A stretch of DNA of 64,000 nucleotides from NCBI GenBank assembly GCA_039881045.1, contig JAYWVB010000015.1, positions 434,001-498,000 of the forward strand, in the 5' to 3' direction. The stretch is from Chaetomium olivaceum. Lineage: Eukaryota; Ascomycota; Sordariomycetes; Sordariales; Chaetomiaceae. How positions within the stretch are numbered: position 1 is the stretch's first letter; every line of letters starts with the position of its first letter. Both the position numbers and the translations under genes were made by a program. Of the stretch, positions 24,471 through 35,158 are shown piece by piece. Under the pieces are notes generated by a model. It searched no databases. It was not told the origin of the DNA and was given only the letters and a program-made list of their open reading frames with translations.

Positions 24471-25976
24471 CGCTTTTAAGCGGCTGGTGATCCAGAAGCC
24501 TAGCTTGTACGGCGTTCTCGAGTCCAGATATGATACCCTATTTTCCTAACGGTTTCTTTCCCCGACGTCTCCCGACTAGGTTGGGGGCTCGTCTCGGCGT
24601 TGGTAGCTGGCTTCGTTGTTTTTGACACTTTTGCTGTATGATAGCAGTATTACGCAGGTAGCTCCGTTTAAACAAGAAAACAGTTTGAGCAGGGTTTTTC
24701 GGCCCATGTATGAAACATGAGAGCAGGACGGGGCCCATGCCCACGGCCTCTCAGTCTAGATAGTACATCCCTAAATGCGTCGGCAACGTAACATTGTTTG
24801 TCGCCCCTATCGAACCCTCACAAACGCGATTACCAGTACTACCGGGTACCTTAGCAACCTAATCTGTTCAAGATGCCGGGTGAGATCAGACCAAAGATGG
24901 TTCCTGAGAGTCCCTGAAGTCCCTGAAGTCCACAAGTGCCTGAGAGTCCCCAAGTTCCCGCGAACCCCGGATATGCCAAGCTTCTGAAACAGTCTCCTGC
25001 AAGGTCGGGCCGTGGCCGTGGGCCTGTTGTTGGCGCTGAAGTCAACGACGTCACAAACTTGCAGTTGGAGTAAAAATGCGGAGAAAATGACGAAGGAATG
25101 GGCCCACTCCGCGTTCTGACCAAGAGTTTGTAGCTTCGTACTTTGTGCTGCAGACTAGTTGTACACCTACCACGCCCACACACGTACGCGCGGCTGTTTC
25201 TCTCACCGCGTGGTAGGTACGGAGTATGTAGTGCAGCAGACGGCAAGATCGCCGATCGTCGATCACTGCCTGAGCAAAAAGATCGTCGAATCTAGAAATG
25301 TGGCGTAGAAACCAGGAGGTGAAAAAGAGGGGCGCAAAGAACGGCCAACCAACATGCAAGAAGCTTTCCCATATCTTGGCAGCTTGGCAAGCGAGCGCCA
25401 CTGGCAAGCCACAATCTTGCCCCGTCATGACGCCAGTGCCCGAACACCAACAAAGTTTTGTCCACTAGATGCATGGCTTGGAGATGTACTTGCTCCATAT
25501 TCTGTGGGGAACTGTACCCGTTGTGTCGCTTCAGTATCTGCGTGCTTATGGGCATTCTTCATTCGTTGCTGCTTTCAGAGAACGGATATGCAAGAATGAC
25601 GTCAATGAGGTAATGGCCCGCTTCTAGGCGATGGTGTTTGGTCTCACCAGCTCTACTTGGCCTGTGAGGAACCTGAGTCCCTGGATAGAGACGTACGGTC
25701 ACTGCTGAAACCGGCGGAGATGATGCCACTGACGACATGGGAAACAAGTCAATGGGCCTAGCTTGCCCACCATGCCGTGAAAGCTGGCAGAAATAGAGGG
25801 GATAAGGATGAGACAATGAATATATAAGAGGCCTTACTCTCCCCAGATAGACCGACTGTATCCCCCATCACCATCACACAAACAACTTCACAATCTCTAA
25901 GGTTCTCAGTACGAACCACACCATCATTGTAACACTCAAGAACACTTCAAACACAATACCACCACAAACCATCAAC
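24471..25976. promoter_or_regulatory. Intergenic region; promoter of the Gly/His-rich gene
   Basis: TATATAAG at 25821-25828 lies ~155 nt before the ATG, followed by a C/A-rich leader with repeated cacaa/ccatcac tracts as in strongly expressed fungal genes. Imperfect tandem repeats of gagagtccctgaagtcc lie at ~24904-24955. No ORF is credible. Confidence 0.5.
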
Positions 25977-27027
25977 ATGTCAGGCATCGTCAACAAGATC
26001 AAGGAGGCTGTCCATAGCGACAGCAAGTCCCACAGCGCCCCTGAAGGCACCCACGGCCCTCACAACAGTCGTGTCGCCAACGCCGCAGACCCCCGCGTCG
26101 ACTCTGACCGCGATCATTCGTCCACTGTCGGCACTGGCCGCACCGCTGGCCACGGAGAGTTCGGAAACACTGGCTACGGTACCGGCGCCACTACAGGCGC
26201 CGGCCGCACTGCAGGACACGGAGAGTTTGGCAGCAGCGGTTACGGTACTGGTACCGCCGAGGGCGCACACGGTCCGCATGGCAGCCGCGTCGCCAACGCC
26301 ATAGACCCTCGCGTCGACTCTGACCGCGATAACTCCCGTACCATGGGTACTGGCACCGGAGCCGGTTTCGGTTCTGGCACGACTGGTACCCACCACACGG
26401 CAGGCACTGGCGCCGGCACGGGCCTCGGTTCTGGCTTCGGCTCCGGCTTCGGCTCCGGCGCGACTGGCAGCCACCACACGGCAGGCGGCGCCGGATCCGG
26501 CATCACCGGCATGACCGGCACCCACGGCGCGCCCGAAGGCACCCACGGCCCGCACAGCAGCCGCATGGCTAACGCTGCCGACCCGCGCGTCGACTCGGAC
26601 CGTGACGGCCGCGGTGCGATGGGCACCGGGCCCGGTCCCGCACCCAACACCACCGGCCCGCACCAGAGCGACATGGCCAACAAGCTGGACCCCCGAGTCG
26701 ACTCCGACCTCGACGGCAGCCGGACTATGGGAGGAAACAAGACCTACCAGTAAGTAAGTTAAACCGTCCTCAACACAGATGGGGGAGAGAGCCTCACAGA
26801 TCAACTCTCCCCTTTGTGCCATCTTCATTGTTCGCAGGGCTAACCTGGTGGTAACTAGATCTGGCACCATGTCCGGACACCGCGACCCAACTGATGCCGC
26901 TCAAGTGCCTCCCTCGGTCTTGAAGAAGCACCTCGGGGGACCATCGATTGAGCACGATGACACCACCCATCATCGCGAGAGGCGCAACAGTATCAAGACG
27001 CACCAGGAGGCGTTCAGCGGCATCTGA
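25977..27027 (+). CDS. Hydrophilic Gly/His-rich repeat protein, probably stress- or conidiation-related
   Basis: The first exon begins with a short amphipathic helix (MSGIVNKIKEAVHS). Four repeats follow, built on GPHxSxxANxxDPRVDSD, separated by AGHGEFG.TGYGTG units and a GSGFGSGFGSG tract. The protein is almost free of hydrophobic core residues and codon use is strongly biased to C-ending codons, both typical of abundant LEA-like or conidiation proteins. The frame reaches TAA at 26751-26753, but GTAAGT overlaps that stop (donor at 26750). Splicing to TTCGCAG at 26837 continues in frame for 62 codons to 27027, giving 320 residues with a new tail (MSGHRDPTDAAQ, PSVLKKHLGG). Spliced and retained forms therefore end differently (320 against 258 residues). 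Function is inferred from composition only. Confidence 0.75.
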
Positions 27028-27298
27028 TTTGGTTGTTCTCAATCGGATGGAATAGTCGGGCAGAATGTCTCATGACTGGTTATGAAGCCTTTTCTTTTTG
27101 TCATTGCACTCGATTGTACTATTAGCAGATACCACACAGCACGAGGTTATTCCTCTGCGATCATAATGATCGGAATTTAAAGGCTGTTGCCGTTAAGAAA
27201 ACTCTTCAAGTCGTCTGGATCGGAACTTTGCTGAATGACTGAATGTATTGTTGTCCCTGTCATCTCACCCCTTTTACTGTTAGTTCATTCGGCGCTGT

Positions 27299-28927
27299 TT
27301 AGGAGTAAGTGACTTCCTTCCCCATGAGGCTTCGGTAAGCATCATTAAGGGCCTTCCTCTTCTTAGACCTGACTTCGTCACCATCCTTTGCGTACTTGTC
27401 TTCTATTTCATCATCGGCGCCCCCTAGCTGTGGAAGCCAGGCCCGGATCTGACCGTCTAAATGGCCGCTGAATATGCCACCAACGGTGTTGCTTCCGCCC
27501 ATCGCCACACCGCTTGAGCTACCGCCGCCACCGGCTCCTCTCCACACGACTGCCGAAGGTGTTAACTCCGTTAGTAGAAACAGGAACGGGTCATATGCAA
27601 CATCACTTACTGCTGGTCACCCGATTTCGTATGCTCTTCTCGCCCCCTCGTTGCGTCCCGACGGAGGCAACGGCCGGGCCCGTACTGCGCAGCCTCGTGA
27701 CAATGGTCCCTTCATGCAGGTCCATGACCAATATTTCCGTTTCATTGGGGAAGAAAAGCAGCTCATTCATCGGCGGCGTAAGACCAATGGGCGAGACAAA
27801 CATAGTCACCGTGCCCATCTGACTGTTGCGGATGCTCGGGCCAAAATTAGCCAGCGTGTTTGCACCTGTCGCAGCGTCCCAGACACGAATACGGCGGTCA
27901 TGCCCCGCGGTAATGAGGTAGGCGCCATCATCGGTCCACGTGAGGCCATTGACGGGGCCAACATGTGCTTTCGCTGTGAGACGAGGTGTGCGTGCTGGCA
28001 ACGATGCCCCCCCGTTGGCTAGGCCGATAATGTCCTCCTGGTCAAGAAGAGCAACCAAGCCGTTGGATTTCCTCACATCCCACACGCGTACCGCCCCGTC
28101 CACAGAGCCGGCAGCTAGGACGTGCTCGTGGACTGGGGACCAGGCGACGGCCAGAGCTGCCCCAGCAGAACCGCCAAACTGACCGGGTGATACCAACGAT
28201 TGCACGGCTGCAGAAGAACGCAGGTCGACGAGACGGACAGCAGGGTGCTGAGTCCCGCATGCGACGAGGAGGTGGGAGGCGATCGGGGAAATGGCATGAG
28301 TATAGACTCTGGCACCCAGAGCGAAAGAACCGGACACAGATGCTCTCTCGGTGGACCACAACTTCAGCGTCTGGTCATGAGAACACGACAAGAAAGCGGC
28401 GCTATCAAACGGGTAGAAGGAGAGGTGGGTGATGCCGAATCGGTGAGCAGGGGCGGATATCGTGCCGGGACCAGTACGTTGGCTGGGCGACTCGGGGCCG
28501 GCACGGGCAACCGTAGCTACGGGTTGGTAGGTGTGAGGCTGTGAGGGATCCGGGCACTTCTCAAGATCCCAGAGTCTGATAGTTGCATCTGAGCCGCCAG
28601 AGATCATGCTGTGTGGCGCCATCAGAATAACGGAAGTCCCCGAGGCCGGGAGGGAGACACTAAGAGGTACTCACATACGGCCATCGAAGCGTTCCAGAGC
28701 CAGGGCACTGACGCCAGCCTGGTGCGCCCAGATAGAAGCCCTTTCCATGCCATCTCCTCCTCCAGAATCGCTGGCAGCCGACACGGTACTGCTTGTGACA
28801 TACTCGCCGCCGTCAAAGCGGAAGCGGGTGCCGCCGAAAAGGATCTTAGCAATGATGTTGACTGGATTCTCGCAAACTCGTTCGGTCCGAGTTTACCCGT
28901 CGACCGCCAGAATAGGAGTGGATTCAT
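27299..28927 (-). CDS. WD40 protein similar to Cockayne syndrome A / ERCC8 (yeast Rad28); one frame break
   Basis: Exons 28927-28675, 28608-27611 and 27549-27299 (introns 66 and 61 nt, GTGAGT..CACAG and GTAAGT..GGCAG). WD repeats are clear: ISGGSDATIRLWDL, FLSCSHDQTLKLWS, LAAGSVDGAVRVWD, LITAGHDRRIRVWD, and more degenerate units including a final FSGHLDGQIRAWL. The N-terminus (MNPLLFWRSTGKLGPNEFARI) and the RFDGGE..WAHQAGVSALALERFDGR block resemble fungal CSA proteins. CSA is the substrate receptor of a CUL4-DDB1 ubiquitin ligase in transcription-coupled repair. Between SFSAAP and FRFDGG the frame shifts with no intron; one more G in ggg at plus 28826-28828 gives a continuous 500-residue frame. 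It is convergent with the Gly-rich gene and divergent from the Rrn10-like gene. Confidence 0.82.
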
Positions 28928-29347
28928 GCCATGGGATTTATTTTCGGCGGGCGAGTTGGCATCTATGGTGTGTTAGAGGTGATGTTGTTAAATCGTTATG
29001 GTCGTGGTGAGGTTGTCCCGTTAGGGCGGGGCTGCTGTGGGCTGGCCTACCATGCTGCTTGACTGAGTGTCCGGGCCTGTGCACACACGACCTTAAACAA
29101 ACTTGCTACGACGAACCTGAAAATGGTATGGGCTTTTGCTTCGACAGCACTCGCAGTGGTACTTGGGGATTTTTCTTTTTTGAAGACATAGCCGGCACGC
29201 GACAAACCCATTCGCCTCATGCGTTGATATGAATATTCGTTGACTCGATAAAGTTCGAGTTTCCTTGGTTGCGGGAGGCACGCCAAAGTACCGACGCATT
29301 GTCATTTGTTCACTACCGGAATATCCACGACTTCGCTCCCTGACTGT
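28928..29347. promoter_or_regulatory. Bidirectional intergenic region
   Basis: A 420-bp gap between the divergent CSA-like (-) and Rrn10-like (+) genes must hold both promoters. No clear TATA box is seen on either strand. Confidence 0.45.
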
Positions 29348-30140
29348 ATGGGCTCGTCATTAGATCGGAGAGCGCCCAGCTCGGATGGGAGCACATCGCC
29401 ATCACCGCTACCACCATCGAGTCCACTGCCGAGCAATAGCAAAAGGCCCCGAGGTCGTTTGGCCAATGTCTATGATGCCGTTGCAGGTATGTCCTCCAAC
29501 GGCCAAGCACACAAGTAGCACGCCCGTACTTACCAGTTTTAGGGCGTGTCACACTGAACGGGGCGCTCAGTGACTCGGAGACCGCCGTAAGCAGAAGCAA
29601 GCGCCGTCTGAGCGTGACCTCCGGTCGCTACTCGTCGCGCAACCCGAAACTGGCCCCCGAGGAGACCCTGTTCAAACGTAGGAATGCCCCGGTCCGGTAC
29701 GCCGAACAGGACATCTACTGGGCCAACGAGGATCTCCCTGATGGTGGACATGATCATCTGCCCGACACCAACCTCCTACGGTCCGTACACAGTTATGCTA
29801 GCAAGTTCTACGACGCAGCGGCCGACCGCTTGGGCCCTCGCTGTGTCGCCGGACGAGGACGATTGACGAGAGGAGCATGGATGAAACTGCCCTATTGGCG
29901 ATGGGCATATTGCTAGAGGAGGCCAGTCGGGAGGTTTTAGGCAAGAGGGGCGAGGTCGTGTTCACCGAGGCCTCGACGGAGCCCAAGCCAATGGCCAAGG
30001 CGATGCCGGTTACCAAGTCGCCCCGACCGATAGCTGAGGGTTCCCAAAGCGCCAACGAGGTTCCCAGAACGCAGAATCATCGAAAGGCAAAGCGGAGAAA
30101 GGTGGCGGAGGGGGACACTGCTGCGAACGAAACGTCTTGA
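29348..30140 (+). CDS. Rrn10-like candidate (RNA polymerase I upstream activation factor); one frame break
   Basis: Exons 29348-29486 and 29543-30140 are joined by a 56-nt intron (GTATGT..TTTTAG). A Ser/Pro-rich, basic N-terminus leads to a region with YAEQDIYWANEDLPDGG, then LLRSVHSYASKFYDAA and, in the next frame, ERSMDETALLAMGILLEE, and a basic tail (NHRKAKRRKV) suited to nuclear entry. The helix pair 'VH.YA.....DET.L...G.L.E' resembles yeast Rrn10, a subunit of the UAF complex at rDNA promoters; this match is from memory and modest. The two halves lie in different frames with no intron between them. One added G in ggg at 29832-29834 yields a continuous 245-residue frame. Otherwise a conserved protein of unknown role. 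Confidence 0.55.
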
Positions 30141-33100
30141 TCGGATCGAGTTCCATTGTTGGGAAAAAGCAAAGTCAAATGTTTCCGGTGTAGGAGTCCC
30201 GGCCGCAGGAGCGGCCGCAAGGACTGGATGAAGCATCAGTTCCCGTTTCCAGACGTGCTGGTACGCTCTTGGGACTTTGCCACGAGAGCGTGCTAAGGGG
30301 CCGGCGGAAAGAAGGAAGAGTCCAGAAGACGTCGTCTTTAATCTTCCGCACTTTGCCACTGTCCGCTTTGGCTGCTGCAACGGCACTAGAACTGGGACCG
30401 GCGCCAAAACCACAGCACCGGGTCGTGTCAAGAAAAGCAACAACCCCGGACGGCGGGCATGATGGCGCTTGGCCACCCAAAAGGAGCCCATTGCCAACTC
30501 CCAGCTAACTAGGGGCCCATACGCACGAGAGACCAACACCACTTGCCTCCTCGTATACTCACCACTCCCTACGCCAGATGAGGCCACGGCCCTCTCACCC
30601 TGGCCTGCAATATTAAATGGGATGCGGCCGTTGCTTGCACTAGGGCTTCCACATCTCAGCCGAGTACGGCGCGTTCTCGGGGCTGGCTTCAGGACTGATC
30701 ACGTTGTCCATTCTCCCACGGCCGGTTCCAGTCACTTTCGGTTGCCAGATCTTCATCCAATCATCAAAAGATTACCCTCGTCCCCTCCAGCAGCCGCTGG
30801 CTTTGGTTCGCACAGTGCAGAGGATGCCGCGCTTACCGATTGGGCCATGGGCGTCTCTGTACACAGTACACAGTCCACGATGGTCATGTTGGTGGTCGCA
30901 ATCTGGGATCGGGTCGTGGGGTGGCCCATCGGAATTTATGAAAGGGAAATCAGAATGTCCAAATACCACCGTTATCCAACGACCCATCCTCCATCCCCAG
31001 CTGTGACCGGAGTGGAAAATCCTCGAAGCCTCGGAGGAGACATGTGGCCAACCATGGCAGCACTTCTCAGCCACCTTTCACTCTTGCGTCTCTGGTGGGA
31101 ATTCCTTGCATACGTAAAACGACTTGTTGGTGAGCTGCCCCGTACACAATTTTGAGTGTCCTCGTTCGGAGGGCTGATACCATCCGGATATCAGGTCGTC
31201 TTCGTTTCTTCCGGCCCCACGTCCGTATCACTGGGCCAGAGATAACAAACGAGGAGGAACGTGCCGCCCATGCCCGTGACTAGCAACTGTGGGACTTGAC
31301 CTTGACGGTTCTGGGCTTGGAGGCTGCACGGCTGTGATGGCGTGGGAATACCATTGACTAGTTTATTCGAGTACGGTAGAGTTCTCTTGGTATCGTGCAT
31401 TCCCCCGACTTGGTACTTGGCGTATAATTTGTATTTGGCCGCGCTTTGAAGGGAGGGGAGTGACAACTTTGTTGGAAGAGCCTCGACACTCGTCGTTCGG
31501 ACTGCCCAGGGTGCTGGAGGCAATGGCGCTGCCCGCTTCACTTTCTGTTTGATTGGCATCCGGGCTCGGCCAACCCCGCTGCTCTTCAGGGAACTTTGCC
31601 TGTTCAAGACCCAAGCAACAACCACAATTCCGCAGATCACGTCCCCGGCCGGTGACAGCTTGATGGATCCTTGGTTTGTTGCCGCACAGATGTTCGCCCA
31701 TGGGGTAGGGGACTCGGAGGGTTCATTGTTACCAAGGAGTTGGGGGTCAAGGTCACGCACCCCTCCGGCCCATGCGATCGGTGGCAGCGCTCAACCACGC
31801 GGGATCCAAGAACCACTGACCAATCGACTGGAGAGGACCTGGCTTAACTGCCTGGGCAGTTATCTCCGTCCTGTTGTCCAGGCTGCCAGGGCAGCTCGAG
31901 ACAACGTTGAGTGAGACTCAACGCCTTCCCGCGACATGGGCACGACGGACCCTCGCTGTCATCTTCGTGGATGATCGATGTATTCGGGAGTCTCAATGAC
32001 GGGGGGTGGAGCTTTCATAATTCATCTGGCTTTGGAGTTCCTGATATCCGAGTGCTCGGCCAAGGAAATAGCCAAGCGAGCTGCTTCCCAGGCCCTCGGA
32101 CCTCGCCCACATCCTCGGAACCCCATGCTAGCGACTGATTGGGCAATACGCTTGAGCCCGTTCCATAACCGTGTCTGCGGGCCGACACTAACTCCTTCGT
32201 AGTGTAATATAATAACATGAGCAGACACCAGACGAGTGGGTGGGTTTTGGATGAAGCGTGGGCATCGGTTCTTGGCGGCCGCAGTTCAGTTTGTTTGTGT
32301 CCAGCGTACAGATTACTGTGTCACTGCCCACGAGGCTGGCAGTGGTTCTCGGCTCCAGAACGTCGAGCTGTCGGGGGAGACGTACGCCGTGGCAGATGAT
32401 AACGAGTGAACCGGTATACTCTGCTTCTTGAGGTGTTGGCCTTACTGTGGTGAGGTACCTCTTGGGGAGGTCTTTACACTACCACAGTGTTGGACATGAG
32501 TGCCATCGAGGACAGGGACAGACCGCCGGCACATTTTGCGACCTCATACTTCCCCTCGCGGTGAGCGGTGAGCCGACACTGCCAAGGCCATCACTCTTCC
32601 AGAACCAATGAGGGCGTATCGCAACCCACTCTCTCTTGATTTGTGCCTGTCACGGGAAAAGCCTGGTGGAAAAGCAGCTGTTTTCCCCCACGTTTGGGCC
32701 CTGTCTGATTTCGAACGCGAACTTTGATTCCACACTGTCCTGGCATCTCCAGCTTTCCAACTGCTCCCACATCGAGATCACCCCCTCGACGTTTTCGGGA
32801 AGAACGATTTGTTTGCCGTTTGTAGAATAAAGTATCACCGTTGTGCGCCACTGATGCGGTGAGTGTCTTCTGTTTTTCCTGTTTTGCCTTCTTTCTCTCC
32901 TTTCTTTTTACCCCCTCCTCCTACCCCACAGAGTTTCACCATCGAGCAGTCTGGGGGCTGAATGGGGTGCTTGGAATGATCGATGATGTGCGTCCGCAGG
33001 TGCAGGCCCGCGCGAGAGGAAGAGCCCTGAAAGTCTGGCACAGCCCCCGTCCAAAGTCGGCTGCAAGGCCCCGTTGTCGGGTCGTTGGTACCGCATGGTA

Positions 33101-35158
33101 CTCGTTCGGCGAATGTGGTGCAGGCATTCAGGGCACGGTGCGGGATCTGACCCTTGTCCACGATGCTGCGCGCCCAAAATTTGGGTTGCAATGTTGCAAT
33201 GGGCGCTGGCTGCTGCCCCGCTGTTCCTGCTCCCTGCCCACCACGCGCTCTCATGCATGGCACCTCTCCCGGCGCTCTGTCTGTGGGATGAACACCCTTC
33301 CCACTCGAGGTTGGATGGCGAGACGGCTCCGGCGGCCCAATGTATGTATGTCTGTATCCATGTAGTTATGTATGTACTCTTCCTACCATACACTCCATCC
33401 ACATGCCAAGGTGTTGGTGCTCAAGCGCATCAAGTGCATCTGGTGGTCCACTGCGCCGCTCATCACCACGGCTCGGGGCTTTGGCCGGTCTAAAGCGGAG
33501 GGGCCCGGAGCGTTGGATGAAGCGGGACGTTGTGCTGGTCGCCCCCCTGCCCGTTTGTTTATGGCGTTGCAGGTCTCTTGTCGAGCCGAGTTTTGGCCTT
33601 GGCATCCATGGATTGGCGAACTTTCCCTGGACGCCACCCATGCGGCGGAATCGCGCTGCAATCGCGCTGGGCGATAAATCAAATCTCCGCAACCCTCGTT
33701 CGGGGACCGCCCATCCCCGTCAAAAAGAAATGGGACAGCTGCCGAGCAGGACGGAGAAGCAAAAGAGGAACGTTCTTCTGGCCCGCCTGCATGGCACCGA
33801 CCGAGGAAGGCTCGTCACCACCTACCTAAGTACATCTGTACCTAGCTAGCTTGCGCTTGCCGAGTATGTATCAAACCAGCCTCCAGCTCTCGTCCCGAAT
33901 CCACCATTGTCAGCCCGGTGACCCCCCCGCTGACCAGTGTCACAAGTGCCAGTGCTGACATCCTTTTTGCCGGTCTGGCTTCGGCAGGGTATCTGTTCTG
34001 TCACCGCCCGTCCCACGCTTTTCACTCGCTTTCGGGCAAACGGACTTGTGTGTCGAAACTTGGTGAACCAGAAGCGTCGCAGCGTCGCGACGTCGCAGTG
34101 AGGCGAGAAAAGAAAGGAAAAAAAGTCCCAGATATCCAACGCGAACTGTGTGGAAGCCGCTTCTTCAAGCCCGCCCATTCGCCGACGTCCCAAGCACCCG
34201 GCGCAGGAGCGGAAGCCGCTTTCCTCAAAAGAGTGTAGCAGAGAGAAACCCCCCGGACCGAGTGGGGAGTGTGGAGACCCACCCGTTTGCGCGCCTCTGA
34301 TTGTTCAGCGACACCCCTGACTCCTCTCCACCATCCTGGTTCCGCCCGGGGTCCCTGCGACGTGCTCGGCGCCGTTGATGACCAGAGCTCAATTTGTTTT
34401 CTCGCCAGGCCCAAAACACCGCCTGACCGGTTCCCGCTCCTGCCATTGACCGTCTCCTGCGACCACTCCGTCACGCTGCGCCGCCTGGCAAGTTCAGTCT
34501 CGCACACGCTGGCTTCTTCGTGTGATCCGATACGCTAGTTATCCCACTTTGGGGACTGCAATACGTTGACGGAAAACACGGGAGCTGCCCTACCGCCGGC
34601 CTGCCGAAACCCGTACCGTACCCTTGACCTTGGGGACCTTGGACCGAGCTCTCTTTTTCGCCATCCCCACTCCGCCCACCCCAAGTCGCGAACGCGCAAC
34701 ACAGACCACATCCCGTTGCTGCCCGACTAGTAGCTCACTGGTCCCTGCTCAGCCGAACTGCTGTTGAGAGAGGCGGACTCCGATCATTGAGAAAGTTGAG
34801 GGGCTCTTCCCAGTGCGAACCCAGAGGCCCTTTCTAACACGCCACCCCCCCCCTCCACTCCATCCCCCCCCCCCCCTCTTCGCCGCGCGCTTTCACAGAC
34901 CGCCTTGCGCCGCGGGTTCTTGAGCTATTCAACATCTCGCGGGTGCGCCGTAGCTGTGTGTCTGACGCTCACAGTCACGGGGTCTGCCGGATCCCCTGCC
35001 TGGCTCGTTTCCCCCAAGCAGGCGCGGGCTGACCTCCCCGCTTGTGCTCCATGCTGCCGCGGCAAGCTTCCTGCTGCCCCGTTGCTTGAACTTGCCTCTG
35101 GCCACCGCCATCTGGTGTCAACAGCATTCATGTACATGCATGTATAAAGACCCCAGCC
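30141..35158. other. Five-kilobase region without a credible gene
   Basis: Open frames here (for example 30469-31155 + and 31191-31760 -) have low-complexity, non-conserved-looking translations and no splice logic. The right part is pyrimidine-rich with C9 and C13 runs near 34845-34876, consistent with a long leader or upstream control region of the next gene. A non-coding RNA cannot be excluded. Confidence 0.55.

Noticed and set aside
25980..26870. 296-codon minus-strand frame opposite the Gly/His-rich gene
   Set aside because: Shadow of a strongly codon-biased plus-strand gene; Val/Ala/Gly composition with no start or intron signals.
30469..31155. 228-codon plus-strand frame
   Set aside because: Mixed composition without recognisable motifs; start and end are not supported.
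31191..31760. 189-codon minus-strand frame
   Set aside because: No domain, weak composition, and no supporting splice or promoter signals.
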